Assembly: GCF_030272615.1 (NCBI RefSeq)
Contig: NC_081415.1
Span: 599,521,644-599,585,643 of the forward strand
From: Cryptomeria japonica
Lineage: Eukaryota > Streptophyta > Pinopsida > Cupressales > Cupressaceae
Direction of reading: 5' to 3'
Length of the DNA: 64,000 nt
A program made the translations under genes and the position numbers. Under the pieces are notes generated by a model. That model was not told the DNA's origin. It did no database searches and worked only from the letters and a program-made list of their open reading frames with translations. Shown in pieces: positions 46,367-56,710 of the stretch (position 1 is the first letter of the stretch; each line of letters opens with the position of its first letter).

Positions 46367-47499
46367 GCGTCCTAAAATTGCGACACTTGCAATTTTGACT
46401 GCATTTGGGTCTTCACGATGGCGATGCAACACGAAACCTGAATGGAGACCCCGAAACTTGTCCACAACATCAAAAACTGCATTTTTCCAGCACCCTGCCT
46501 GATCCCTTCTTGCACCCTGCTGTCCCGGGAGGTGGGACCAGAGCGCCCAGCGCCCTGGTCCTTCAGGACTAGGGCGCCCAGCGCCCTGGTCCCCTAGGAC
46601 CATGGCGCCCAGCGCCCTGGTCCCTGGCCCTATTTTGGGCCCGGTCTCCTATGAGGCTTCGGGTCTTTAAGTTTGCAAATTGGAAAATAACACTTCCTGG
46701 TCGGCCCAAGGTCAGAAAAATCAGTCTATTAGCCCTAATTGACAAGTATATAAACTACATTTTCCTCTCCCATTAGGGGTAGATGAAAAAAAGAGGAAGG
46801 ACATATGTGTACAAGATGTGGAAACAATATTCAAGCATTCAAGCATTCCTTCAAGCAATTGATCATTCTAAGTCTCCATTCAAGGCTAAGTGTTGCATTC
46901 AAGACAAGGATTCAACCATTGAAGAGGAGATCACATATCACATACCACATACAACATACAACATACAACAACATCTACACCTTCGCATGTAAGAATACAA
47001 ACATTCTTACAACAAGGTTGCAGGTACGCGGCTGAAATTGAAGATCTGGAATCCTTGTGTAGAGACGAACAGACCCCCCTTCGTTTTGTGGATTTTTCGG
47101 AGGACCGTGTGCACGTCGGGCGCCATCGTCCCGTCAACTTTTGCTCAAATTTGCAGGACAGCGCCGTCTCGACATTTTACTGCTAATTCCAGGTCCGCGG
47201 CTTCATATCATATCCCTATCTCTGTTTATAAGTGAATCTTTCCTACTTTCTATGCATTCCTAGCTTAATCATTCTATCCACATTCTTTACAAAAGAGGGT
47301 ATCCTTGCTATCACAACCCTTGAAACTCATATAGAATCCAATCTTGCATTGCATGGGATTGGATCTTGTGGGTTTCAACCCCTTTTTTGAATGTAAAGTC
47401 TCTCCTAAGTGAAAACCATCAACCCTAGTGACTCTCCCTTCTCTCTCCTTGGAGTTGGGGAGGGGAGAACGACTAGGGTTCGATTTTTTCCGCTTTACA
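46363..47499 (+). repeat. 5' LTR of G2
   Basis: It starts TGTAGCGTCCTAAAATTG and ends CCGCTTTACA. TATA box TATATAAA is at 46747-46754, the GC-rich hairpin array at 46535-46626 and the stem-loop module at 47102-47131. Confidence 0.93.
46535..46626. repeat. Array of three GC-rich hairpins in the G2 LTR
   Basis: Units of 31 bp start at 46535, 46566 and 46597. Each folds with arms GGACCA-N-GGCGC and GCGCC-N-TGGTCC around CCA. The 3' LTR has only two units (about 53034-53094). Confidence 0.88.
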
Positions 47500-48682
47500 T
47501 TTTGGTGAACCTGACGTGAACATCCTTTCTGATTATTCATGGTTAGATCTGAAAATTGGATGCCTTGATTACATTTCCATGTTTGACCTTTTGCAAAATT
47601 TTAGAGGTTAATTGCATAAAAACCCTAAATTTTCTTTTTAGTAATTGAGCTTGTGAAATGTTTAATTGTTAATGCGTGTTTCAGATCTGCCCTTCTATTA
47701 CAAAATATCAATTCACATTTGTGCTTTAATTTTGAAAATTAAGTGGTTAAGTGTCAAAACCCTAATTTTTGAAACCCTCTTGATTCAACCTTTGTCCGAC
47801 AATTTCACTGATCAAAACATCTCCAAATCAGCTGTAACTTTGGATTCCGCAATAAAATCATAATATCTTTCATCCCTGAAAATTTGGAAAAAAGTTGCGA
47901 GGACCGTGTGCACTCCGAGCGCCATCGTCCCCGACATTTTTTCTGAAATTTCGGGAGCTAGATCTTACTATATTTTTCTGCTATAATCCAGAATTTTGGC
48001 TGATTTCATCAATTCTAACACTTTCAAAATTACAGTCAAAGTTGGTCTAGCGATTGCTTGGTTTAAGGCTTCTAATCATTCAAAAAATTGTTGAAATTGA
48101 AATTTGTGTCAAAATTGTGTTCCTTACTATCCTAAATCTGAAAAGTGTGTTGGCATTCATTCGAAATTTCAGTGCTTTATTCAAATTCTTGCAATTTGTA
48201 ACTTTCGAAATTAAGTGCTTAATTACAATAACTTTGATTTCCGCTTTCAAAATTGAATTTTGCGTGAAATCGAGTCAGTTTTTAAAATTCAAAACTTGCA
48301 TTGCTTTTGGTATTCCCTCTAAAATCATAAAATCCAAAATTTCAGTTTCCCTCTCTTTTTCAAAATTCAAATTTTGCATTTTTCGACAATCTTGGTAGGG
48401 TTCAATTTTGAGATTGCAACTTTAATTTGGCCTATCTACAGATCGTAAAATCACTCAATTTTTTTTAGATTAGCTTTAAAATCATCATAACTTTCATCCT
48501 TGCAAATTTCGAAAAAAGTTGCGAGGACCGTGTGCACCCCGAGCGCCACGGTCCCTGACATTTTTTCCGAAATTTCGGGAGATTGTCCTGATTGTATTTA
48601 ACAGCTTAAATCTAGAAGATTGGCTGATTTTACTGAAATTTGCTACCTCTAAAATTCAAAATCTTCTCTCCTTCTTTAGTGC
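47500..48682 (+). other. Leader of G2 with two stem-loop modules
   Basis: A long AT-rich leader. The stem-loop module of the LTR recurs at 47901-47930 and 48525-48554, each followed by ACATTTTTTC(T/C)GAAATTTC and GGGAG. The second copy has perfect 8-bp arms GGACCGTG/CACGGTCC. Confidence 0.8.
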
Positions 48683-51655
48683 ATGAGTTTTACGACAATA
48701 AGTCCTACTTACACTATTCCCGTTAGACGAAGCCTTAGAATTAAGTCCTTCCAAGGTTTAATTACTGAGGAGATGGAACCTAATTTGAATGGCCTTTTTA
48801 ACGAGGACATGGGTAATTCTTATAATCCTCTTAATGGTGAAGAAGCTCTCCATGAGGTTTCTGTAGAACAAATTTCAAAATTGGATAACCAATTTGATGA
48901 TTTTCGACAATGGATGTCTCAAGAATACCCTGATAGTCAAGCTCTTCCTTTAATTGAGGGTCTAAAACGTATGCTTCAAAGTGATAAGAATGGAATTGAT
49001 ATTTTGCGTGGTATTGCACACATTGTGGATTCAAATGTGATGCCTATGAAAAGTTGTGCCGAAACCTTAGGTTATACACAACCTCCTACTCAGGACAATC
49101 ATTCTATTCCTTTGACGACTTCTATTGCTAGTATACCTACTTTTACATCAAACATAATGACTACTTCAATACAAGACATTCCTCCTATGATCACTAGTCA
49201 TGGGGGAAATCCCTCTTCTTCAATCAACCCTCTTCCTTCATTCAATCCGACTTCTTCATTCATTCCTTCAATAAGTGTTCCTATTATATCACCACAAATG
49301 AACATGACACAAGGGGGCAATTCGTTTTCCATTCCTCCTTGTAGTGTTCCTCCTGTCCAATCATCTCCTATGACTAAATATCATAGTGTCCCACCACCTT
49401 ACTCTCTACCTTCTTTCAATAACATAACACCTCCATCACAATCTAACACATCTAATATGAACTCTTCGACTGAAGTGACCATTAACAATCTTGCACAAAC
49501 TGTCTCTTCTTTACAGCAACAAATTGCCTCTATGAATCAATCTAAGTTCAGTGTGCCCACATTTGATGTTGCGAGCCCACTTTCTATTGACATTGTTCGA
49601 GCTATTCCCCCTAAACATGTTGAAATTCCGCATTTGGAGCTTTATAATGGTAAGGGTGATCCTCTAACACATGTTAAGACCTTTCAAACAATATGTACTG
49701 ATTTTGCTTATGACCAAAGGTTGCTTGCAAAACTACTTACTAGAACATTAAGAGACAAAGGCCTACAATGGTATTGCTCGTTGCCTTCTTATTCTATTTC
49801 TTCTTTCGAACAACTTGCAAATGCTTTCATTCAACAATTTCAAAACAATATAAGTCCTAAAGTTACTTTGATTGATTTAATGCATTGTAAACAAGGTGTT
49901 AAAGAAAAAGTGACTGATTTCATTGGTAGATATAAGCATTTGTATGCTCAAATTGCTTTTCCAGTGCCTGACAATGATATTCAAAGAATATTTATTTCTA
50001 ATTTACAAAAAGATATTCGAGACAAACTCCTGTTTTCTGAGTTTACTTCTTTCCAACAGTTGTGCGCAACTCTTCACAATTATCAACTGACTGTGAGCCA
50101 AATGGAACAATCACATCCTATGGCTCCGAGTGATAAGGGTGATAGTAGTCAACAACCATTTGGGAAGTTTAAACCGAACAGAGATTCCATCAAATTCAAT
50201 GAAAACATCATCAACAACAATGTGAATGCAGCATCAAGTGTGCCTCCTATTTCTAAGTTTTTTAAGAAAGAAAGAAAGTTTACTCCTTTGAATGAATCAT
50301 TGCACAGTATTATGAATAAGTTATTGGAACAAAATGTGTTTACTCTTCCTCCTATAAGGCAAATAGATCCTGCAAAGATTAATTCACCCTATTTTGATAA
50401 CAAATCTTTTTGTCAATTTCATCGTCAACCTGGGCATGATACTGAAAAATGTTTTGCTTTAAAGGGTAAGATTCAAGATTTGATTGATAATAATACTATC
50501 TCTGTTTCTGGAGTGAATGATAAAGGCAACACATCTGTAGCTCCTCCTAACCAAAATCTTCAGATTTTTACTGATCCATTACCTTCTCATACCTCTAATA
50601 TGATTTATACTAATGATTCCTCTGTCTCACCTGATGATCTTGTGTCCATGACTCCGAATGTGATTAACTTTGTGGAGCAGCAAAAAATCCCTAAAGAACT
50701 TTCCATCACCTTTGATTCTAGCAAAACTATCAGGGCACCTGATGGTCCTTTATATATAGTTGCAAAAGTCAAAAATACACCTTGCCGTGGAGTGCTTATT
50801 GATCCTTCTTGCATGGTTAATGTCATTACTAAAAAATTTCTTTTTACTTTGCATTTGAATCAAGTGATCTATGATGAAACAAATGTGGTTGTGAAATTAT
50901 TTGATGCATTTTCTTCTCCTGCAATCGGTTCTATTACACTACCTATTGAGGTCCATAACAAATCCCTTGATGTAAGCTTTGCTATTATTCCATCATCCAA
51001 ACAATTTCGTGTGAAGCTAGGCTATCCTTGGCTATCTTCCATGAAAGCTAGTGCTTCTCCTATTCACAAGTGTTTGAAATTTCCCCATAATGGTGAAGTT
51101 GTTACTATCAATCATAGTCTCTTTAAACCAGCCGAAAGAACTTCTAGCGTTCCTCTTGATTATTTTTGGCCTAAACAATTCCAACCCCTTCCTCCGCGAA
51201 GTGATCATCTTTTCAAATCTTATCAAAAGTGGAAAAAAGATATGATCCTATCTCTAAGTGAACCTAGAACACCAAAACTTGATATTCCTATCGTTCTTGA
51301 GAAGGAAGTTCTTCCTTTGAAAGATAAAACTAATGTCTTTCCTCAAGAAGATTCCCAACCCATCCCTATGGATGTGACTATGCCTATATCTAATAAACTT
51401 CCTAAAAGTAGACCTATCCCTCCTCGTCATGATGGACTTGGTCTCCTTCCTAAACCGAGTATTCCTCCCTTATATGGAGCAGTTCCTCCTCCTTCCTCTT
51501 ATGGAGAGAAGAGACCTTCCTCTTCTCCTATTGTTCAGCCTAAGAGACCACAACCTAAACACCCAAGTGATAAGGATGAGAACATTCCTCCTCCTCAATC
51601 TTCTCAACTTCCTACTAAGACTAGACGAAATCGTTCTGCACGTGAACGCCGATGA
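48683..51655 (+). CDS. Gag with zinc knuckle and protease-like region of G2
   Basis: An intact 990-codon ORF. Residues about 1-110 resemble the N-terminus of gypsy gag; 150-260 are Ser/Pro-rich. The retrotransposon gag core lies at about 315-445 (IPHLELYNGKGDPLTHVKTF, LTRTLRDKGLQWYCSLPSYS). The zinc knuckle is C577-H580-H585-C590 (CQFHRQPGHDTEKC). A protease-like fold follows, with D707 in VLIDPSCMVNVI where active enzymes have D-G/S-G or similar; the Gly is replaced by Pro-Ser, so catalysis is doubtful. The rest is Pro/Ser/Lys-rich, ending TRRNRSARERR before TGA at 51653. The frame stays open beyond the stop to 52120. G1's gag starts at the equivalent of Met31. The role would be particle assembly and RNA packaging. 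Confidence 0.88.
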   Translation: MSFTTISPTYTIPVRRSLRIKSFQGLITEEMEPNLNGLFNEDMGNSYNPLNGEEALHEVSVEQISKLDNQFDDFRQWMSQEYPDSQALPLIEGLKRMLQSDKNGIDILRGIAHIVDSNVMPMKSCAETLGYTQPPTQDNHSIPLTTSIASIPTFTSNIMTTSIQDIPPMITSHGGNPSSSINPLPSFNPTSSFIPSISVPIISPQMNMTQGGNSFSIPPCSVPPVQSSPMTKYHSVPPPYSLPSFNNITPPSQSNTSNMNSSTEVTINNLAQTVSSLQQQIASMNQSKFSVPTFDVASPLSIDIVRAIPPKHVEIPHLELYNGKGDPLTHVKTFQTICTDFAYDQRLLAKLLTRTLRDKGLQWYCSLPSYSISSFEQLANAFIQQFQNNISPKVTLIDLMHCKQGVKEKVTDFIGRYKHLYAQIAFPVPDNDIQRIFISNLQKDIRDKLLFSEFTSFQQLCATLHNYQLTVSQMEQSHPMAPSDKGDSSQQPFGKFKPNRDSIKFNENIINNNVNAASSVPPISKFFKKERKFTPLNESLHSIMNKLLEQNVFTLPPIRQIDPAKINSPYFDNKSFCQFHRQPGHDTEKCFALKGKIQDLIDNNTISVSGVNDKGNTSVAPPNQNLQIFTDPLPSHTSNMIYTNDSSVSPDDLVSMTPNVINFVEQQKIPKELSITFDSSKTIRAPDGPLYIVAKVKNTPCRGVLIDPSCMVNVITKKFLFTLHLNQVIYDETNVVVKLFDAFSSPAIGSITLPIEVHNKSLDVSFAIIPSSKQFRVKLGYPWLSSMKASASPIHKCLKFPHNGEVVTINHSLFKPAERTSSVPLDYFWPKQFQPLPPRSDHLFKSYQKWKKDMILSLSEPRTPKLDIPIVLEKEVLPLKDKTNVFPQEDSQPIPMDVTMPISNKLPKSRPIPPRHDGLGLLPKPSIPPLYGAVPPPSSYGEKRPSSSPIVQPKRPQPKHPSDKDENIPPPQSSQLPTKTRRNRSARERR

Positions 51656-52120
51656 AAGCGTCGTCTTAGAGCTCAGGCAGCTGCCTCTCAAACTTTGCAA
51701 TCCCCAAAAACACCTTCAACAAGCATTATTCCATTTTCTCCTCAGCCAGAAATTGAGCCAAAATCTCCTAAATATAAGATGCATGATGGTCTTGATCCTG
51801 TGCGAGTTAAAGATCCTATTTTTATAAATCTTGATGATGATATAAATGAAAATGTTATTCATGATGAAAATGTTACTTCTCTTGCTTCTGATAGTGAATA
51901 TGAACTTGTTGATATTGATAACCATTTATCTAATGAATTTTCTAAAGCACTTATCCTAGCTCCTAGACAAGAACAACGTGGCTTGGAACATGAACATAGC
52001 CCTTGTTTGGATCTTGTGATAGCTCCATCTACTGTGTTGAATGTTCCTCCTCTAGCGTGTTCCCTGCCTTCCCGAAACGTTGATCAGCAAGATCGGGGGG
52101 TAGATGACGTGCTAGACTAG
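51656..52120 (+). pseudogene. Continuation of the G2 ORF beyond the TGA
   Basis: It is in frame with the preceding ORF and open for 154 codons (KSPKYKMHDGLDPVRVKDPI and ending DQQDRGVDDVLD). G1 encodes the same tail (35900-36330), so it belongs to the protein. The TGA at 51653 most simply reflects a CGA-to-TGA change in an Arg-rich stretch. Confidence 0.7.
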
Positions 52121-52860
52121 TTCATTAGCATAGCAAATTCTCTCCTCCTCTCTTTTGTTACTTCTTCTATATGTTATTCTCATTCTTCTATTTGTTGTCC
52201 TTGGTGTTGTCTACTTGAGGACGATGCAAAACATTGAGATCTCTTTTGGTCTCTCTCATGTTGACTCAAAAGACACATGTGCTTCCTTCTTCTAGGTGAC
52301 CTTCCTTGATTGGGGAATAAAGAACAATTATGCATACATACATATGATATACATGAATTATCATACAGCATACTGACCCCGAGGAAAGCGAAGTCACCTT
52401 GTGCTTTGTGTTTTGTGTCTATTATCCTTGGGCTTATCTCACACTTAGGGGCTAAATCTTTGTGATAACGTGCTCCTTTCTCATTTCTTATATGTATCAC
52501 TACCTTAAATCAATCACCCCCGATGAGGCGTGTGTGATCGCTTTAACGTAGGGGGGCATACATCCCGTTCATATCTTTTCAAGATACTTGAAAATTTCTT
52601 GACAAATTTAGCTTTGTCTTGAAAATTTTTGACATCTTTCTTGCATGACTCATAGTGAGGGAACCTTACTACTGATAGTCATGGTTCTCCCTCGTGATCT
52701 TCCCTTTTACATTGTCAATCGAAGTCGTAAGATCCTTAGTCCACTGGGGGCTTGGTGTATCTTGCCTCCTTGACATGGTGAAAGTTTTTCAATGTTGTTT
52801 CCTTGTACTTTACCGGAAGTATGAGCGTACGCTTATACTCCCACTAAAGTGGGGGCTAAA
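52121..52860 (+). other. 3' untranslated region and polypurine tract of G2
   Basis: Non-coding and conserved with 36331-37122 of G1. It ends ACTAAAGTGGGGGCTAAA directly before the 3' LTR. Confidence 0.85.
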
Positions 52861-53965
52861 TGTAGCATCCTAAAATTGTGACACTTGCAATTTTGACTGC
52901 ATTTGGGTCTTCACGATGGCGATGCAACACGGAACCTGAATAGAGACCCCGAAACTTGTCCACAACATCAAAAACTGCATTTTTCTAGCACCCTGCCTGA
53001 TCCCTCCTTGCACCCTGCTATCCCGGGAGGTGGGACCAGAGCGCCCAGCGCCCTGGTCCCCTAGGACCATGGCACCCAGCGCCCTGGTCCCTGGCCCTAT
53101 TTTGGGCCCGGTCTCCTATGAGGCTTCGGGTCTTTAAGTTTGCAAATTGGAAAATAACACTTCCTGGTCGGCCCAAGGTCGGAAAAATCAGTCTATCAGC
53201 CCTAATTGACAAGTATATAAACTACATTTTCCTCTCCCATTAGGGGTAGATGAAAAAAAGAGGAAGGACATATGTGTACAAGATGTGGAAATGATATTCA
53301 AGCATTCAAGCATTCCTTCAAGCAATTGATCATTCTAAGTCTCCATTCAAGGCTAAGTGTTGCATTCAAGACAAGGATTCAACCATTGAAGAGGAGATCA
53401 CATATCACATACCACATACAACATACAACATACAACAACATCTACACCTTCGCATGTAAGAATACAAACATTTTACAACAAGGTTGCAGGTACGCGGCTG
53501 AAATTGAAGATCTGGAATCCTTGTGCAGAGACGAACAGATCCCCCTTCGTTTCGCGGATTTTTCGAAGGACCGTGTGCACGCCGGGCGCCATCGTCCCGT
53601 CAACTTTTTCTCAAATTTGTAGGACAGCGCCGTCTTGACATTTTACTGCTAATTCCAGGTCTGCAGCTTCATATCATATCCCTATCTCTGTTTATAAGTG
53701 AATCTTTCCTACTTTCTATGCATTCCTAGCTTAATCACTCTATCCACATTCTTTACAAAAGAGGGTATCCTCGCTATCACAACCCTTGAAACTCATATAG
53801 AATCCAATCTTGCATTGCGTGGGATTGGATCTTGTGGGTTTCAACCCCTCTTTTGAATGTAAAGTCTGTCCTAAGTGAAAACCATCAACCCTAGTGACTC
53901 TCCCTTCTCTCTCCTTGGAGTTGGGGAGGGGAGAACGACTAGGGTTCGATTTTTTCCGCTTTACA
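52861..53965 (+). repeat. 3' LTR of G2
   Basis: It starts TGTAGCATCCTAAAATTG and ends CCGCTTTACA. TATA box at 53214-53221; stem-loop module at 53568-53597. It lacks one hairpin unit present in the 5' LTR. Most other differences are transitions. Confidence 0.93.
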
Positions 53966-54545
53966 ATATATATATATGGACAATAACCATATAGGCACAA
54001 AACTTGAAACTTTATATCACAAGGACAAAAAATAGAAGCACAAGATACAGTAGTGAAATATGTAACTATGATGTGATTAAAAACTAGATATTGTCGATAT
54101 TCTATTAGAAATATGTATGAGTGATAATATTATTAAGTTGTCTAAAATCTATACAATATGTATGCCTGATAAGATTATTTACAGTGAGTATATACTCACT
54201 GTAACTAATATTATTAGGACCTACTGTAAATAATATTATCAGGCATCAAAAGAACAAGGTTTTTTGGTAGAGAAAACAATGAAAATGCCCCAAAAAAGTC
54301 TTCATTTCCAAAAGTTTATAGGGCAATGTAGTTGGTGCTAATTCATGCCAAGTGGGCCCATAATGTGTACGCGGGAAGGTTGTTATGGGTGTTCAACAGA
54401 TTTACAGTGAATTGGATTGTAATGAAAGTGACACGGGAAATTATGTCTTATAAAATAATTTGAATGTGGAATATGAATGCATTCATTTGTGGTAGCTGAT
54501 TTTCAAATTCGATTTTTTGTGGGAAACAATCGGTCATCTCATATA
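53966..54545 (+). repeat. Dispersed repeat, right of G2
   Basis: ATATATATGGACAATAACCATATAG and the following 400 bases match 18830-19350, and 54405-54545 matches 22690-22830 inverted. Together with 46154-46362 it forms one repeat copy split by G2. Confidence 0.8.
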
Positions 54546-54569
54546 AAAAAAAGTCCCTCTTGGCATAAA

Positions 54570-55026
54570 CCAAATTTTGATGGGTCAACTCAAAATATCT
54601 AGCAAGCGGGAGGTGGAGTTATTCGTGATCATCAGGGGACTACTATTGTTGCCTATGCGGGTAGCCTTAGGAATCATATTGTCACTCAAGATGAGGGAAT
54701 GGCCCTCCTATGGGGTTTAATGTTCACCACTGCTATAGGTATTAGACAACTAGAAATTGAAGGTGATTCTAAAGTAATTGTGGAAGTTGTCAGTGGTAGA
54801 TCTGTAGCAGGTTGGAAAGTGGAATCTATTTTGAGGGATGCAAGAATGTTTCTGGCTAACCTTGATTGTTTCACTATCTGCCACATTTTTCAAAGAAGGG
54901 AATGTGGTTGTTGACTCTATGGTTGTTGTTCGTAGGCTACAAGATAGCTTACGGTGTTGGAGGAACATTGATCTGCTGCTAGTGATCGCCAAGGAGATCT
55001 TGGAGAAAGAAAAAACTAAGTCTTAA
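54570..55026 (+). pseudogene. RNase H-like domain remnant (plant RVT_3 type)
   Basis: PNFDGST, GGGVIRDHQGTTIVAYAGSL, DEGMALLWGL, RQLEIEGDSKVIVEVVSGRS and, after a frameshift near 54890, KEGNVVVDSMV follow the order of plant RNase H-like domains. The expected acidic residues are present in FDG, DEG, GDS and VDS. A TAG near 54600 and the frameshift break it. This domain ends many plant LINEs and also occurs as single genes. No reverse transcriptase lies upstream, because the dispersed repeat begins there. Confidence 0.8.
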
Positions 55027-55389
55027 TGATGAGTCTTTCTAATTGTAATCTGATGAGGAGCATTAATTTTTAAATTTTGAATTTGGAGTGGAAACCCACC
55101 CATTATGGGTTGGGTATGCCACGTAGCTCCATATGGCCTTGTCATCAGTCTCAAGGGGGTTTAAATAATGATGATACTTATTGGTGAAGTACCGATATCA
55201 GGAAAGGCATTTTTTTATTAAATCATCGGTATGAATGTCATTGGTGGTAATGAAGGCAATAGCTGGTCTCGGCTAAATCACATTGGGTGGAATGATGGCT
55301 AACACGAGCGTAATAGATTTCATGATGGGGAAATTTGTTTAAACATGGCTTGCAATAATCACAGTGACTATTGCATGATTTTATTCTAG
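55027..55389. other. Non-coding spacer
   Basis: No ORF or recognised repeat. It includes a local inverted motif CCCACCCATTATGGGTTGGG. Confidence 0.4.
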
Positions 55390-55537
55390 AATTTGTTGAG
55401 CTTGCTTCTCAACTCTGCTTCTTCTCTTGAACGACTTTCTATCCTCGTTGCCCTGCTTCTCACTTCTAAGCTAGAGGAAATGATCATGAGGGGTGACAGA
55501 CTAAGACTTCAACCTGATAAAATAGATGAATTTAAGG
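55390..55537 (+). pseudogene. 5' part of an unrecognised gene interrupted by C2
   Basis: The frame is open from 55390 and reads LERLSILVALLLTSKLEE and MIMRGDRLRLQPDKIDEFK up to the C2 border. It continues in the same frame after the C2 target duplication at 63078 (DRSVVWFVCMEGGINKFMES). The product is unknown. Confidence 0.6.
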
Positions 55538-56660
55538 TGTTGTCATTTTGATGATGTTGTGATTGTCATTGATGGACACACACTTACTTTCTGTACACTT
55601 TCTTGATGTATGAGTTATGCTCAACCAATATTTGTTCCAACCAGTATTATGTATTATAGTCTTTAGACTATCAGTGTTTTGCATAAGATGTTTACCGGTC
55701 ACAAATTGACTGAAGACCTCAAGTGGTATGAAGACCTCAAGCGGTTTGAGAATCTCAAGCGGTACGAAGGAACAAAGCGGTAGTTAACATTTTTCCATTC
55801 TTCATTTTTGACAACCAGTAATTGGTAAATTGTATGAACTGGTATTACTCTGTGATGAGTTACCAACCGGTATTTCTGTGATGATTTATCATCCACCGAC
55901 ACTTTGGCGGTGATTTTGCGTCGTGTTACCAAATGTATCTACATGCACTGAACCTAGGAACTTGTAGTTTAATCCTATTGGACCGACATGAAATCAGACT
56001 CCTTTATAAGGACATCATGTCTAGGGTTTTAGATAATGATGAGGGTTTGTATGTGCGATCATAGAAGAGAAGATTAGGTCTGTGTTAAGAGTAAGAGTGT
56101 GGAGATATTGAAGACTGAAGTAATGTTGAAATGCATTAATAGTGAGCTATCAAGGATCTAACCAAGCATATTGTGCTAGTATATAGATCACTCACTTGTT
56201 GATTACTCACATCTTCGACAAGTCTGAAACCCTTAACCGGGTAGGCCTAGCAAAGCCTTTGTAAATCCTCTAACAAGGTGGTTCACAACTGTGAATCTAA
56301 AATCCTCTCACAAGGTAGTCTTTAACAGGACTTATCTCCTCACAGAGATCTAGATTCCTAACAGGATCTATTCTGGTGAAGAACATTGTATGACCTTAAC
56401 CAATCTAGTTTCTATTCTGCAGATAGTTACTTGTGAGTTTCTGCTCACCGTGGTTTTTCCTATTTGGGTTTCCATGTCAAACAACTTGTGTTATGGTGAT
56501 TGTGCTCTTGTGGGTGAATACCTTATTTTCTATTTGGTTTGCATTTATCTTAACCGCTTTATTAGTGAATCTGTTATACTGGTTATCTGCTAAATTGTTT
56601 AGAAGTTTGAGTTCAATAAATTTTGGTATACTAATTCACCCCCCCTCTTAGTATTCATCA
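55538..56660 (+). repeat. 5' LTR of C2
   Basis: It starts TGTTGTCATTTTGATGATG and ends TTAGTATTCATCA, directly before ATTGGTATTAGAGCC. It shares GTGGTTTTTCCTATTTGGG with the C1 LTR. Confidence 0.9.
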
Positions 56661-56710
56661 ATTGGTATTAGAGCCAACCTTTCTATAAGTCTAACCACTT
56701 GGAAGGAGAT

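Larger units (their letters stand above)
46363..53965 (+). mobile_element. Gypsy-type element G2, complete ends, lacking pol enzymes
   Basis: The 5' LTR is 46363-47499, the 3' LTR 52861-53965. The flanking pentamer ATATA (46358-46362 and 53966-53970) fits a target duplication, though it lies in a TA run. The interior has a primer-site region (TTTTGGTGAACCTGACGTG), a 1.2 kb leader, one long gag/protease-like ORF, a 3' untranslated region and a polypurine tract. There is no room for reverse transcriptase or integrase, so it must be mobilised in trans. The LTRs look about 97% identical by eye, so insertion is fairly recent. Confidence 0.93.

Noticed and set aside
46229-46603. 124-codon minus-strand ORF crossing the G2 LTR start
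   Set aside because: It runs through the TA microsatellite and the LTR hairpin array; chance openness.
47274-47540. Minus-strand ORF in the G2 LTR, repeated at 53740-54000
   Set aside because: It recurs only because the LTR recurs; it is antisense to non-coding U5 sequence.
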